Source: Candidatus Poribacteria bacterium (GTDB taxonomy: Bacteria > Poribacteria > WGA-4E > WGA-3G). From it: a stretch of DNA of 64,000 nt. The stretch lies in contig JAJEEK010000050.1 in NCBI GenBank assembly GCA_022821065.1, forward strand, positions 1 to 64,000, read 5' to 3'. Shown here piece by piece: positions 26,471-35,253 of the stretch (the stretch's first letter is position 1; each line of letters opens with the position of its first letter). Both the position numbers and the translations under genes were made by a program. The notes under the pieces were generated by a model that was given only the letters and a program-made list of their open reading frames with translations, did no database searches and was not told the DNA's origin.

Positions 26471-27363
26471 AGATTGCGTACGCTTTTAGGCGATGTGCGT
26501 CGTATCCGTATAACGGTGCCGGGTTCCCTACCCATCCGGCGGATCGGCAACGGTTTTTGAAACATGCAAAAGAGATTGGATTTGACGGTATTGAGCTACC
26601 CGCGATGAACCTATCCGATGCAGATGTCGCAACACTCCGTTCTGAACTTGAAGATGCGGGTATGCCGTGCGTCGCTGTTCGCGGTGGTGGCGGTGCCGCG
26701 CACCCGCGAGTCGCCGCAGCGAACAAACAACGGATGATAGCTGCCGCACACTTCGCATCAAAGGTCGGTGCCGGTGTGCTTAACTCGACAGTCACTACAC
26801 CACCGCGAGACCCGAATGGAAAAGGCACGTATCGTGGCGAAGCCGTTTCGCAAGGCTCAAGCCGTCTCGCCAGCACGCTCGACTACGAACGCACTGCGAC
26901 TGCTGTGAGTGAAGCCGCAACCGTCGCCGCGGATATCGGTGTAGAAATCTCCATAGAAATCCATCAGAACTCAATTGCAGATAACAGTTGGTCGGCACTG
27001 CACCTCTTAGAATTAATCGATGCGCCGAACGTCGGCGTGAACCCTGAATTAGGCAATATCTACTGGACTTACGATATTCCAGAAGAGTCCTGTGAGGATG
27101 CGATCGTCGCACTTGCACCGCATGCCAACTACTGGCACTGCAAGAGCCTCTACCGGGTGCATATACCCGATCTGGAGACAGCGATCTACGTACAAGTCCC
27201 GCTGCCCGACGGTGAAATCGACTACCGTTTTGCCATCGCGGCGATGCTGGAAGCCAATTACGAGGGTTACTTAGCAATTGAAGGGATTCGAGACGGCGAC
27301 CAGTTCCATCAAGATGGTCGCAGCGTATCTTATGTGAAATCCGTCTTGTCAGACCTACAGTGA
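26467..27363 (+). CDS. Sugar phosphate isomerase/epimerase-like TIM-barrel protein
   Basis: 298 residues of the xylose-isomerase-like/AP-endonuclease-2 superfamily: FDGIELPAMNLSD, GVEISIEIHQNSIADNS (metal E), VGVNPELGNIYW, YWHCKSLYR, and a C-terminal EGYLAIEGIRDGDQF (final E). The four acidic/His metal positions appear to be kept. Such enzymes isomerise sugars or inositol derivatives; substrate unknown. Coupled to the HD hydrolase by a 4-base overlap; selD follows after 91 bases. Confidence 0.75.
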   Translation: MKIAYAFRRCASYPYNGAGFPTHPADRQRFLKHAKEIGFDGIELPAMNLSDADVATLRSELEDAGMPCVAVRGGGGAAHPRVAAANKQRMIAAAHFASKVGAGVLNSTVTTPPRDPNGKGTYRGEAVSQGSSRLASTLDYERTATAVSEAATVAADIGVEISIEIHQNSIADNSWSALHLLELIDAPNVGVNPELGNIYWTYDIPEESCEDAIVALAPHANYWHCKSLYRVHIPDLETAIYVQVPLPDGEIDYRFAIAAMLEANYEGYLAIEGIRDGDQFHQDGRSVSYVKSVLSDLQ

Positions 27364-27454
27364 TAGTTATAATAATGGTTATAAGTTAAGAGTTCTCTTT
27401 CCAATAACCAACAACCAAAAGGGCGTACTCGCCCGTACCGACAACCATTAAAAA

Positions 27455-28498
27455 ATGACACATAAGAAAATCCGTTTAACCGCGACAGTGAAATGCGCTG
27501 GATGAGCGTCAAAACTCGCTCCGGGTGAGCTTGCGCACATCTTAGATAACATCCCGAAGTCCACGGATCCGAACCTACTTGTCGGCACCGAGACCTCAGA
27601 CGATGCCGGTATCTACCGCATCTCCGACGACATTGCACTCGTTAACACGGTTGACTATTTCACACCTATCGTCGACGACCCGTACACATTCGGTGCGATC
27701 GCTGCGACGAACTCGTTGAGCGATGTCTATAGCATGGGCGGCGTTCCGAAAACCGCTTTGAACATCACCTGCTGGCCGAAAGCGGATTTGGATCTTTCTA
27801 TCCTCGGCGATATCGTCAGGGGTGGCACTGAAAAAGCGATTGAAGCCGGTGCTGCACTTGTTGGTGGACATACCGTGGACGCACCGGAACTTATGTACGG
27901 ACTCTCCGTAACCGGGATCGTTCATCCTGAGAAATTCGTCAAGAATTACGGCGCGCGCCCCGGAGAGGTACTCATTCTAACCAAAAACCTCGGCATCGGT
28001 ATCCTGACGACAGGACTGAAATTCGATAAAATCAGCGATGCGGCTCTGCCACAACTCGTTGAATCGATGACCCGACTCAACGCCTCAGCATCACGGATAA
28101 TGCTCAAATACGGTGCGAGTGCTTGCACGGATGTCACAGGTTACGGACTCTTAGGACACGCTTCGGAGATGGCAGCAGGAAACAGTGCCAGACTAAAGAT
28201 TGACAGCAGTGCCGTCCCGTATTTTGCCGATGCCCCCGCACTCGTCGCACAAGATACCTATACGCAGGCATATCAGGCGAATATGACGTTCCTTGCTGAC
28301 AAGGTCACGTTCCATACCGATAGCGAAGCAATGCGTCACATCTTGATGGAGGCGGAAACGTCTGGCGGTCTATTGTTCTCGCTACCCGCAGAGAACGCCG
28401 ATGCAGCGGTATCGGAACTCCGCGCCGCCGATTGTCCTGAAGCCGCTATTATCGGAGAAGTCGTAGCAGGAGACACCGCACATATTGAGGTATTCTAA
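27455..28498 (+). CDS. selD: Selenophosphate synthase, itself a selenoprotein (Sec17)
   Basis: 347 residues when the in-frame TGA at 27503-27505 is read as selenocysteine: the N-terminus is TATVKCAGUASKLAPGEL, matching the catalytic C-x-x-(C/U)-x-x-K loop of SelD. Without read-through, a truncated protein from about 27716 would lack the catalytic loop. Downstream family motifs are present: GTETSDDAGIYRI (ATP/Mg binding), LVGGHTVDAPELMYGLSVTG and CTDVTGYGLLGHASEMA. It makes selenophosphate from selenide and ATP for tRNA-Sec charging. A GCCC hairpin and no clear Shine-Dalgarno precede ATG 27455. selA, selB and selC are not in this window. Confidence 0.93.
27506..27532 (+). promoter_or_regulatory. 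bSECIS-like hairpin of selD
   Basis: Directly after the TGA, a stem AAACTCGC / GGTGAGCTT-type pairing with one mismatch closes a small loop TCCGG centred about 17 bases downstream. Size and distance fit a bacterial SECIS element read by SelB. Confidence 0.55.
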
Positions 28499-28700
28499 CA
28501 GTAACCAATGGCAAAGAGGCAGTCAGCAAAGAGGCAATCGGCAAAGAAGCAGTCGGCGCATTAGCCATCGGCAAAGAGGGGCGTTCGCTGCGCTCACTGT
28601 CAGCCGTCGGTAAAGAGGTTTCCGAAAGCCGATAGCCGATAGCCGATAGCCATTCTTCCGATAGCCGATAGCCGATAGCCATTCTTTCTGGTAACTTGAA
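28499..28700. repeat. 7-mer array element (selD-pyrE gap)
   Basis: Starts CAGTAACCAATGG and ends CTGGTAAC. Inside are GGCAAAGAGGCAGTC-type arrays, a conserved core with GGGCGTTCGCTGCGCTCACTG, and arrays of AGCCGAT. It is the inverse copy of the elements at 41.7 and 57.1 kb, whose core it shares almost exactly. Confidence 0.75.
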
Positions 28701-28706
28701 AAAACA

Positions 28707-29228
28707 ATGACCAAAACAGAACTCGCAAAACAGATTCGTGAAGCTTCGTATCTGACAGGTGAATTTAAACTCCGTTCAGGAAGTATCAGCAATTTCTATT
28801 GGGATAAATACCGGTTTGAGAGTGACCCTGTCCTGCTCACAGCAATAGCGAAAGAAATGGCAAAACTGCTTCCGTCAACCTGTGACGGATTGGCAGGTTT
28901 AGAATTAGGCGGTATTCCGCTTGCAACGGCACTCTCAATGGAGACTGGGCTCCCGTGTTTCTACGTCCGTAAGGCAGCGAAAACCTACGGCACATGTAAC
29001 CTCATAGAGGGTGGCGCCAAAGAAGGTAGCACCCTCGTCGTAATTGAGGACGTGATTACGACGGCAGGACAGGTGTGTACGTCTATTGAACAGATCCGTG
29101 CGGAAGGGTACAACGTGGCGCACGTCGTAGCAGTGATTGATCGGCAGGCTGGCGGCGGTGCGAAAATTGAGGCTCTCGGATGTTCGTTCGCATCCGTATT
29201 CACACTCACAGAATTAGAAGGATTTTAA
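28707..29228 (+). CDS. pyrE: Orotate phosphoribosyltransferase
   Basis: 173 residues, normal for short bacterial PyrE. FKLRSGSISNFYWDKYRF is the orotate-binding N-terminal part. GLELGGIPLATALSMETGLP is the conserved hood region. TLVVIEDVITTAGQV is the PRPP-binding motif of type I phosphoribosyltransferases. It converts orotate and PRPP to OMP in pyrimidine synthesis. No other pyrimidine gene is nearby. It starts just after a repeat element, which probably separates its transcription from selD. Confidence 0.85.
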   Translation: MTKTELAKQIREASYLTGEFKLRSGSISNFYWDKYRFESDPVLLTAIAKEMAKLLPSTCDGLAGLELGGIPLATALSMETGLPCFYVRKAAKTYGTCNLIEGGAKEGSTLVVIEDVITTAGQVCTSIEQIRAEGYNVAHVVAVIDRQAGGGAKIEALGCSFASVFTLTELEGF

Positions 29229-29267
29229 TTATACCTTGCGGGATTCAAGAGGTTATTCGACGAGCAG

Positions 29268-29348
29268 CCGAAACGAAGTGGAGGCGGACAAAACCGAACG
29301 ACTTGCCGACCGTAAGAACCCTGATTAACCGCAAGGAAAGTTAAAAAT
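29268..29348 (+). repeat. Leader sequence shared with dxs
   Basis: CCGAAACGAAGTGGAGGCGG, AACCCTGATT and GGAAAGTTAAAAATATG are repeated in order, with drift in between, upstream of dxs (31855-31918 and 32030-32047). The end supplies the ribosome binding site and the start codon in both cases. Either a duplicated leader or a conserved cis-acting RNA. Confidence 0.55.
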
Positions 29349-30125
29349 ATGAAAATACTGTTTATCGGAGACATCGTCGGAAATCCGGGTAGAACAGCAA
29401 CGGCGAATTTTTTGGAAGAACACCAATACGAATACGACTTTATTGTCGCCAACGGCGAGAACGCAGCCGGTGGGAAAGGTCTGACGTTTGAAATCGTTGA
29501 CCAACTCTTGGCATCAGGGGTCTCCGCTATCACGACCGGCAACCACGTATGGGACAACAAAGACATCTTCGGTTTTATTGAGACAACACCGCAGCTCATA
29601 CGTCCCGCGAACTATCCGACCGAAGTCATCGGACACGGTGTGACGATTGTGCCTTCTGCCGACGGACAGACGAAACTCGGTGTGATCAATCTCGCTGGGC
29701 AGATATTCATGAGTCCGTATACCAACCCGTTCCATGCGCTTGATACTATTTTGCCTGAAGTCAAAGCCGAGACACCGTATATTCTCCTCGACTTTCATGC
29801 AGAAGCGACCTCCGAGAAAATCGCAATGGGGTGGTACGCCGACGGTCGCGTCGGCGCAGTCATCGGCACCCATACACATGTCCCGACAGCGGATGCACGC
29901 ATTCTCCCGCAAGGGACCGCTTACATTACGGATGTCGGTATGACAGGCCCCTACGACTCGGTTATCGGCACACGGATAGACCTTGTCCTTGAACGGTTCC
30001 TGACAATGATGCCGACCCGTTTCGCTGTCGCTAAGGACAACATCAAACTCTGCGGTGCCGAGATAGAGCTCGACGAGAATACAGGACTCGCACGCAGCAT
30101 CGTACCGATACAACAGCAATATTAA
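29349..30125 (+). CDS. ymdB: YmdB/TIGR00282-family metallophosphoesterase
   Basis: 258 residues. ILFIGDIVGNPGR, FIVANGENAAGGKGL, ITTGNHVWDNKDI, LLDFHAEATSEK and IGTHTHVPTADARILP are the diagnostic motifs with the metal-binding D, N, H residues. Homologues (B. subtilis YmdB) hydrolyse 2',3'-cyclic nucleotides and affect biofilm versus motility choices. In B. subtilis it neighbours rny; here it neighbours xseA. Cytoplasmic. Its leader is shared with dxs. Confidence 0.9.
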   Translation: MKILFIGDIVGNPGRTATANFLEEHQYEYDFIVANGENAAGGKGLTFEIVDQLLASGVSAITTGNHVWDNKDIFGFIETTPQLIRPANYPTEVIGHGVTIVPSADGQTKLGVINLAGQIFMSPYTNPFHALDTILPEVKAETPYILLDFHAEATSEKIAMGWYADGRVGAVIGTHTHVPTADARILPQGTAYITDVGMTGPYDSVIGTRIDLVLERFLTMMPTRFAVAKDNIKLCGAEIELDENTGLARSIVPIQQQY

Positions 30126-30128
30126 ATT

Positions 30129-30260
<132 letters not shown>

Positions 30261-30264
30261 CCTC

Positions 30265-31575
30265 ATGCAATTAGAATTTTCGATACCAACAAAAACTGTC
30301 CGTAGTGTCAGTGAAATAACGAACCTGCTGAAGAAACTGATAGATCAGCAGCCGGAGTTTCAGAATGTATGGGTACAGGGAGAAGTATCCAATTACAGTC
30401 GATCCGGCGCAGGACATGTCTATTTCACGCTCAAAGAGGATAGCCATCAGATCTCCGTTGCCATTTTTCGCAATGCTGCGAACCTCCTTAAGTTCTTGCC
30501 AAAAAACGGCGAGGAGGTAATTGTACAAGGGCAGCTGAGTCTCTATTCGGCGAGGGGACAGTATCAGATTGTCGGTCAAAACGTGGAACCGGTTGGGATC
30601 GGTGCGTTGCAAAGAGCCTTTGAAGAACTGAAGCAACGGCTCGCAGACGAAGGACTGTTTGCTAATATCTATAAAAAACCGTTACCAAGATATCCGAGGA
30701 AAATCGGCGTTGTTACATCGGCAACAGGCGCAGCATTTCAAGATATTTGTGAGCAGCTTCGCAAACGCTATCCGTTAGCCGAGGTGTTACTACATCCGAC
30801 GCTTGTCCAAGGGGACGGCGCGGCACAAGGGATAGCCGCTGCGTTATATCTGATGAACCAGCGAGACGACATAGACGTACTCATCGTCGGTCGCGGCGGC
30901 GGTTCTATCGAAGACCTCTGGGCGTTCAACGAAGAACGCGTCGCACGCGCGATTTTCGATTCCAAAATCCCTATTGTCTCCGCAATCGGACACGAAACAG
31001 ATTTTACCATCGCTGACTGGGTGGCAGACCACCGATCGCCAACCCCCTCGGCTGCTGTGGAACATATCGTCCCGGATCAGGATGAACTTTTCGCACAGCT
31101 TGATGGCACCGATACTTGGCTGCGTACAACAATCCAGAACCGATTGAATGGAGATCAAACGCGACTCCAAGAACTGGAGACACGGCTTGCACCAGCACAC
31201 CGTAAAGATGCTATCTATCAACTCTACCAAAGGGTTGATACATTAGACCTGGCATGTCGGAGCGGTGTAGGACGGAAACTCGCCGATAACGAAAATAGGC
31301 TACACGCACTCGCGCAGCATCTTAACGCACTCAGTCCGTTAGCCACGTTGAAACGCGGGTATAGCATCACCCGAAAAGCAGACGGTGAAGTACTCACCGA
31401 TGCCGGACAGGTATCCATCGGCGATAAAATCGAGGTCCAACTCTCACGCGGGCACCTCGTCTGTCACATTGAAGAATCTCTGGATGAAGAGCATCAAAGA
31501 AGCAGTCGGCAATCGGCAAAGAAGCAGTCGGCAAAGAAACCGAAAGCCGATAGCCATTCTTCCGATAACCGATAA
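30265..31575 (+). CDS. xseA: Exodeoxyribonuclease VII large subunit
   Basis: 436 residues. N-terminal OB-fold (FQNVWVQGEVSNYSRSGAGHVYFTLKE-type sequence split over residues about 32-60), then the ExoVII domain: IGVVTSATGAAFQDI, LIVGRGGGSIEDLWAFNEE, IPIVSAIGHETDFTIADWVADHR. The coiled C-terminal region ends with LKRGYSITRKADGEVL. It binds XseB to degrade single-stranded DNA. The last 28 residues (from about 409, QRSSRQSAKKQSAKKPKADS) come from a 7-mer repeat element that also supplies the stop codon. xseB follows. Confidence 0.92.
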   Translation: MQLEFSIPTKTVRSVSEITNLLKKLIDQQPEFQNVWVQGEVSNYSRSGAGHVYFTLKEDSHQISVAIFRNAANLLKFLPKNGEEVIVQGQLSLYSARGQYQIVGQNVEPVGIGALQRAFEELKQRLADEGLFANIYKKPLPRYPRKIGVVTSATGAAFQDICEQLRKRYPLAEVLLHPTLVQGDGAAQGIAAALYLMNQRDDIDVLIVGRGGGSIEDLWAFNEERVARAIFDSKIPIVSAIGHETDFTIADWVADHRSPTPSAAVEHIVPDQDELFAQLDGTDTWLRTTIQNRLNGDQTRLQELETRLAPAHRKDAIYQLYQRVDTLDLACRSGVGRKLADNENRLHALAQHLNALSPLATLKRGYSITRKADGEVLTDAGQVSIGDKIEVQLSRGHLVCHIEESLDEEHQRSSRQSAKKQSAKKPKADSHSSDNR

Positions 31576-31583
31576 CCGATAAC
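31490..31583. repeat. 7-mer array element forming the xseA 3' end
   Basis: GGCAAAGAAGCAGTC and GCCGATAGCCATTCTTCCGA-type units identical in kind to those in tlyA and bamA. Read in the same frame (KPKADSHSSDNR). Ends in CCGATAACCGATAAC before xseB. Confidence 0.7.
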
Positions 31584-31605
31584 TATTTTCTTTTGGAGAC
31601 AATTG

Positions 31606-31788
31606 ATGACCTTTGAAGAAAAACTTACAAAACTCACACAAATCGTCGAACAACTCGAATCCGGCAACGAGTTGCCACTCGAAGAATCCCTCAAACTTTT
31701 CGAGGAGGGTGTCGGTTTGGTCTCATCTTGTCGGGAAATGCTCGAAAAAGCTGAACAGCGAGTAGAAAATGTTCTCAAAACTTTTTAA
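31606..31788 (+). CDS. xseB: Exodeoxyribonuclease VII small subunit
   Basis: 60 residues; MTFEEKLTKLTQIVEQLESG, then LPLEESLKLFEEGVGLVSSC is diagnostic for XseB. ATG 31606 is preferred to the adjacent TTG because GGAG lies 8 bases upstream. Partner of XseA, encoded 30 bases upstream. Confidence 0.92.
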   Translation: MTFEEKLTKLTQIVEQLESGNELPLEESLKLFEEGVGLVSSCREMLEKAEQRVENVLKTF

Positions 31789-31809
31789 CTATTAAGTTTT
31801 TGTGCATCG

Positions 31810-31870
31810 CTCCACTACGTTCCGCTATGATTTCTAATTGGCAGTAGCGAGTCGTCGAAACGAAGTGGAG
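31810..31870. repeat. Inverted repeat after xseB
   Basis: CTCCACTACGTTCCG (31810-31824) and CGAAACGAAGTGGAG (31856-31870) pair over 15 bases with two mismatches. The right arm is part of the leader shared with ymdB. Confidence 0.5.
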
Positions 31871-31918
31871 ACGGACAACAGAAGGCAACTTATTGGCCAT
31901 GAAAACCCTGATTGAACC

Positions 31919-32029
31919 GAGACCGAAAATATCGAGATCGAAAATATCGACAATAATGTCATTGAAGAAAGGCACGATATTTTCGGTCTCAATAATGTTA
32001 TTTGACAAAAGAACGATATTTTCGGTCTC
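31919..32029. repeat. Two nested copies of the 53-bp interrupted palindrome, in dxs leader
   Basis: GAGACCGAAAATATCG at 31919 belongs to an outer copy whose right arm CGATATTTTCGGTCTC ends at 32029. An inner full copy (about 31936-31990, with its own CGATATTTTCGGTCTC) is inserted in it. The dxs ribosome binding site follows at once. Confidence 0.8.
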
Positions 32030-32044
32030 AGGAAAGTTAAAAAT

Positions 32045-33898
32045 ATGCTCTTAGAAAAAATCAATCTTCCATCTGACCTTAGAAAACTTGACATAGATGA
32101 ACTTAAAGACCTCGCCCAAGAGATGCGCGATTATCTACTGACAGTCCTCTCAGAGCATGCGGGTCACTTCGCGCCTAACTTCGGCACCATCGAATTGGCA
32201 ATAGCCTTGCATGCCGTTTTCGATACACCGCGCGATAAAGTCATCTGGGACATCGGGCATCAGGCGTACCCGCATAAATTATTGACCGGTAGGAGAGATG
32301 CGTTCCCAACACTCAGACAGAGCGGTGGCATCAGCGGATTTCTCAGCAGAGCCGAAAGCGAATATGACGTTTTCGGTGCCGGGCATTCCAGTACCTCTAT
32401 CGCCGCAGCATTAGGTATCGCCACGGCGCGAGACTTGACCAACGAAACTTACAAAGTCGTTGCTGTTATCGGGGACGGCGGGTTAACAGGCGGTATGGCG
32501 TTTGAAGCGTTGAATGCCGCAGGCGACTTCAAGAACGACATGGTCGTTATTCTCAACGATAACAATATGTCCATTTCGGCGACTGTCGGCGCGTTCTCAA
32601 AACATTTCCATAAACTCACAAGTTCACCACACTATAACTTCCTCCGATCTGGTGTCAAAGAGTTCCTGAACTTAATTCCGGCAGATGCAACGCAGATTGC
32701 CCGCAAAATTGAGGCTTCCCTGAAAGCCGGTACGCTATTTGAGGAATTCGGGTTCCGATACTTCGGTCCACTCGACGGAAACGACTTGGAGGCACTGATT
32801 CCAGTGCTAACGGGTATCCGTAAACTCACGGGTCCTATCCTACTGCACGTTGTAACCGAAAAAGGACGCGGCTATGCCCCCGCAGAAGCCGATCCAGTCG
32901 GGTTCTATAGCGTCAGCGGTCCCTTCAACCTTAAGACGGGTAAAACACTGAAACCGAAACCGCCGACACCGACCTACACGGAAGTTTTCAGCCGAACACT
33001 CATTGAACTCGCAAAACGCGACGCGCGCGTCGTCGGTGTAACCGCAGCGATGCCCGGGGGAACTGGATTGGATAAGTTCGGTGACGCGTTTCCGAGCCGA
33101 TGCTTCGATCTCGGATTGGCGGAACAGTGCGCCGTTACGTTTTCCGCAGGACTCGCAGCACAAGGGATGCGTCCTGTCACCGCGATCTATTCGACCTTCC
33201 TCCAGCGAAGTTACGATCAGGTGCTACACGATGTCTGCATTCAAAAGCTCCCTGTCATCTTCGCATTAGACCGAAGTGGACTCGTCGGGGCAGACGGTCC
33301 AACGCACCACGGGGTTTTCGATCTGGCATATCTCCGATCAATCCCGAACATGGTCGTCATGGCACCGAAAGATGAAAACGAATTACAGTCTATGGTCAAA
33401 ACAGCCCTTGTGTATGAAGACGGACCGATTGCCTTCCGCTACCCACGTGGCACAGGGGTCGGTGTAAAAATCGCACCGGAGCCGCGTCCCTTACCCATCG
33501 GAAAAAGCGAAATCGTTAGAGAGGGTAACGACCTACTTATCATCGCTATCGGCAACCGCGTCTATCCGGCACTCGAAGCAGCACAGATGTTAGCCGATAC
33601 CGGAATTTCTGCAACGGTTGTCAACGCAAGGTTTGTAAAACCGTTAGATACTGCAACAATTCTGCCGCTTGCCGAACAGATCGGTAAAGTCATTACGATT
33701 GAAGACGGTGCAGTGATGGGCGGTTTCGGGAGCGCCGTTTTGGAGGCTCTCGCAGCCGCCGGTATCACAGACATTCAGATCACGAATCTCGGTATCCCTG
33801 ACGAATTCATCGAGCACGGTGATCTACAACATCTCTATGCCTTGTGCAGGTGCGATGCTGACGCTGTTGTTCGCGCGGCAGAGAAAATGAGGGAATAG
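32045..33898 (+). CDS. dxs: 1-deoxy-D-xylulose-5-phosphate synthase
   Basis: 617 residues, full length. TPP-binding GDGGLTGGMAFEALNAAG and ILNDNNMSIS; HVVTEKGRGYAPAE; transketolase middle domain with DLGLAEQCAVTFSAGLAAQG (catalytic E in AEQ) and HHGVFDLAYLRSIPNM; C-terminal domain with VVNARFVKPLD. It makes DXP from pyruvate and glyceraldehyde 3-phosphate, first step of the MEP isoprenoid and thiamine/pyridoxal routes. ATG 32045 follows AGGAAAG. The leader carries a nested palindromic repeat. xseAB-dxs-tlyA is a common bacterial gene order. Confidence 0.95.
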   Translation: MLLEKINLPSDLRKLDIDELKDLAQEMRDYLLTVLSEHAGHFAPNFGTIELAIALHAVFDTPRDKVIWDIGHQAYPHKLLTGRRDAFPTLRQSGGISGFLSRAESEYDVFGAGHSSTSIAAALGIATARDLTNETYKVVAVIGDGGLTGGMAFEALNAAGDFKNDMVVILNDNNMSISATVGAFSKHFHKLTSSPHYNFLRSGVKEFLNLIPADATQIARKIEASLKAGTLFEEFGFRYFGPLDGNDLEALIPVLTGIRKLTGPILLHVVTEKGRGYAPAEADPVGFYSVSGPFNLKTGKTLKPKPPTPTYTEVFSRTLIELAKRDARVVGVTAAMPGGTGLDKFGDAFPSRCFDLGLAEQCAVTFSAGLAAQGMRPVTAIYSTFLQRSYDQVLHDVCIQKLPVIFALDRSGLVGADGPTHHGVFDLAYLRSIPNMVVMAPKDENELQSMVKTALVYEDGPIAFRYPRGTGVGVKIAPEPRPLPIGKSEIVREGNDLLIIAIGNRVYPALEAAQMLADTGISATVVNARFVKPLDTATILPLAEQIGKVITIEDGAVMGGFGSAVLEALAAAGITDIQITNLGIPDEFIEHGDLQHLYALCRCDADAVVRAAEKMRE

Positions 33899-34070
33899 TT
33901 ACCAGTTTCCAGTTACGAGTTACCAGCAAGAAAGTTCCAAAGTTGCAAAGTGTGCTAAAGTTTCAAAGTTGACAACTTTACTAGGGGAAACACCCAAGCA
34001 AAAACACTTCCCTAACTCTATAACACTTTACGGACTTCTTTACTGGTTACTGGTTACTGGTTACTGGTAC
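33899..34070. repeat. 7-mer-ended element (dxs-tlyA gap)
   Basis: Left arm TTACCAGTTTCCAGTTACGA, right arm three CTGGTTA units ending at 34068. The interior is unlike the other copies (short AAAGTTG / AACTTT units). Fills the gap. Confidence 0.65.
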
Positions 34071-34072
34071 TT

Positions 34073-35158
34073 ATGCAACGAATCGACACTTTTCTCGTAG
34101 AACACGATTTAGCGGAGAGTCGCGAACAGGCGAAACGGCTCATCCTCGCAGGCGCAGTGACCGTTAACGGAAACGCCAGCATTAAGCCGGGACAGCGGGT
34201 TCCCGACGATGCAGAGGTCATCGTTAAGGAAGGGCAAAAATACGTCAGCCGCGGCGGGTTCAAGCTGGAAAAAGCGTTAAGCACCTTCAATATAGATGCG
34301 CGAAATCGGGTCGCACTCGACGTTGGTGCGTCTACTGGCGGATTCACAGACTGCCTCCTACAGCACGGCGCGAAATTCGTCTATGCCGTTGATGTCGGGT
34401 ACGGACAACTTGCGTGGAAACTCCGGACACACCGACAGGTAAAATCCATTGAAAAAACGAATATCCGGCATCTAACACCAGCACTTTTGAAAACAACAAG
34501 CCCCCCCATATCCCCCCGCATGCGGGGGGATATGGGGGGCAACGAAAATCTTATCTCTATCGCTGTGATTGATGTCTCCTTTATCTCGCTGCGGACAGTG
34601 CTACCGAGTGTCATCAAACTCCTAAAAAAGCAAGAATGGCTATCAGCAAAGAGGCAGTCGGCAATCGGCAAAGAAGCAGTCGGCAAAGAAGCAGTCGGCA
34701 GTCGGCAAAGAAGCAGTCGGCAAAGAAACCAAAAGCCGAAAGCCGAAAGCCATTCTTCCGATAGCCGAAAGCCGAAAGCCATTCTTCCGATAGCCGAAAG
34801 CCATTCTTCCGACAACCGAAAGCCGAAAGCCGAAAGCCATTATGATATTATCGCACTGCTCAAACCGCAATTTGAAGCCGGTAAAGCACACGTTAAAAAA
34901 GGCGGAGTTGTGTCCGATAAACAGGTACATATCGAAACAATAGACAACCTCAGCACTTTCGTTACGGAAAAACTCGGCGCGACCGTCCACGGGTTAACCT
35001 ATTCACCAATCCACAAGGACATTAGAAACATTGAGTACCTACTTTGGTTGACGATCAACCTGAATCCGAACGTGAGCAAGTCCGGAAAGGACGAGCAACC
35101 TAAGCAAACGACTGCCGAGGTTGTCGCTGATGCTCACGAATCGTTTGTTAACAGTTAA
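34073..35158 (+). CDS. tlyA: TlyA-family rRNA methyltransferase/hemolysin with two repeat insertions
   Basis: 361 residues against the usual 240-280. N-terminal S4 domain (MQRIDTFLVEHDLAESREQA), then an FtsJ-like methyltransferase: ALDVGASTGGFTDCLLQHGA (SAM motif I), YAVDVGYGQLAWKLR, IAVIDVSFISLRTVLP, and IALLKPQFEAGKAHV (catalytic K). TlyA 2'-O-methylates rRNA in mycobacteria. Residues about 144-156 come from a perfect 38-bp palindrome and about 187-256 from a 208-bp 7-mer element. Both fall in surface loops between core strands, and the frame stays open. All catalytic motifs are kept, so it is probably functional. Position after xseAB-dxs is the usual one. Confidence 0.88.
   Translation: MQRIDTFLVEHDLAESREQAKRLILAGAVTVNGNASIKPGQRVPDDAEVIVKEGQKYVSRGGFKLEKALSTFNIDARNRVALDVGASTGGFTDCLLQHGAKFVYAVDVGYGQLAWKLRTHRQVKSIEKTNIRHLTPALLKTTSPPISPRMRGDMGGNENLISIAVIDVSFISLRTVLPSVIKLLKKQEWLSAKRQSAIGKEAVGKEAVGSRQRSSRQRNQKPKAESHSSDSRKPKAILPIAESHSSDNRKPKAESHYDIIALLKPQFEAGKAHVKKGGVVSDKQVHIETIDNLSTFVTEKLGATVHGLTYSPIHKDIRNIEYLLWLTINLNPNVSKSGKDEQPKQTTAEVVADAHESFVNS
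34502..34539. repeat. Perfect 38-bp GC-rich palindrome inside tlyA
   Basis: Exact self-complement over 38 bases, centred on GCATGC at 34518-34523, with CCCCCC and CATATCC blocks on each arm. Codes PPISPRMRGDMGG in tlyA. Right flank CAACGAAA also follows the copy at 46.72 kb. Confidence 0.92.
34633..34840. repeat. 7-mer array element inserted in frame in tlyA
   Basis: 208 bases: GGCAAAGAAGCAGTC units followed by GCCGAAA 7-mers interrupted by GCCATTCTTCCGATA. Codes a basic, serine-rich segment (QRSSRQRNQKPKAESHSSD). Confidence 0.85.
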
Positions 35159-35245
35159 CAGTAACCAGTGACCAGTAACCAGTTAAAGAGTGGTTCGGTT
35201 AAACTGAAGTTTTCTTTTCTGGCAACTGGCAACTGGCAACTTGAA
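35157..35245. repeat. 7-mer-ended element (tlyA-tamB gap)
   Basis: CAGTAAC CAGTGAC CAGTAAC on the left, three CTGGCAA on the right; short interior. Confidence 0.65.
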
Positions 35246-35253
35246 AAATAAAA

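Noticed and set aside
27716..28498. Truncated selD without its N-terminus
   Set aside because: The upstream frame through TGA 27503 restores the conserved catalytic loop and is followed by a SECIS-like hairpin.
29255..29280. Hammerhead-ribozyme-like core (GACGAG...CGAAAC) in the ymdB leader
   Set aside because: The invariant CUGANGA core is not matched and the dxs copy of the leader lacks it as well.
34073..35158. tlyA as a pseudogene because of the extra segments
   Set aside because: The frame is open throughout and all S4 and methyltransferase motifs, including the KPQFE catalytic segment, are intact.
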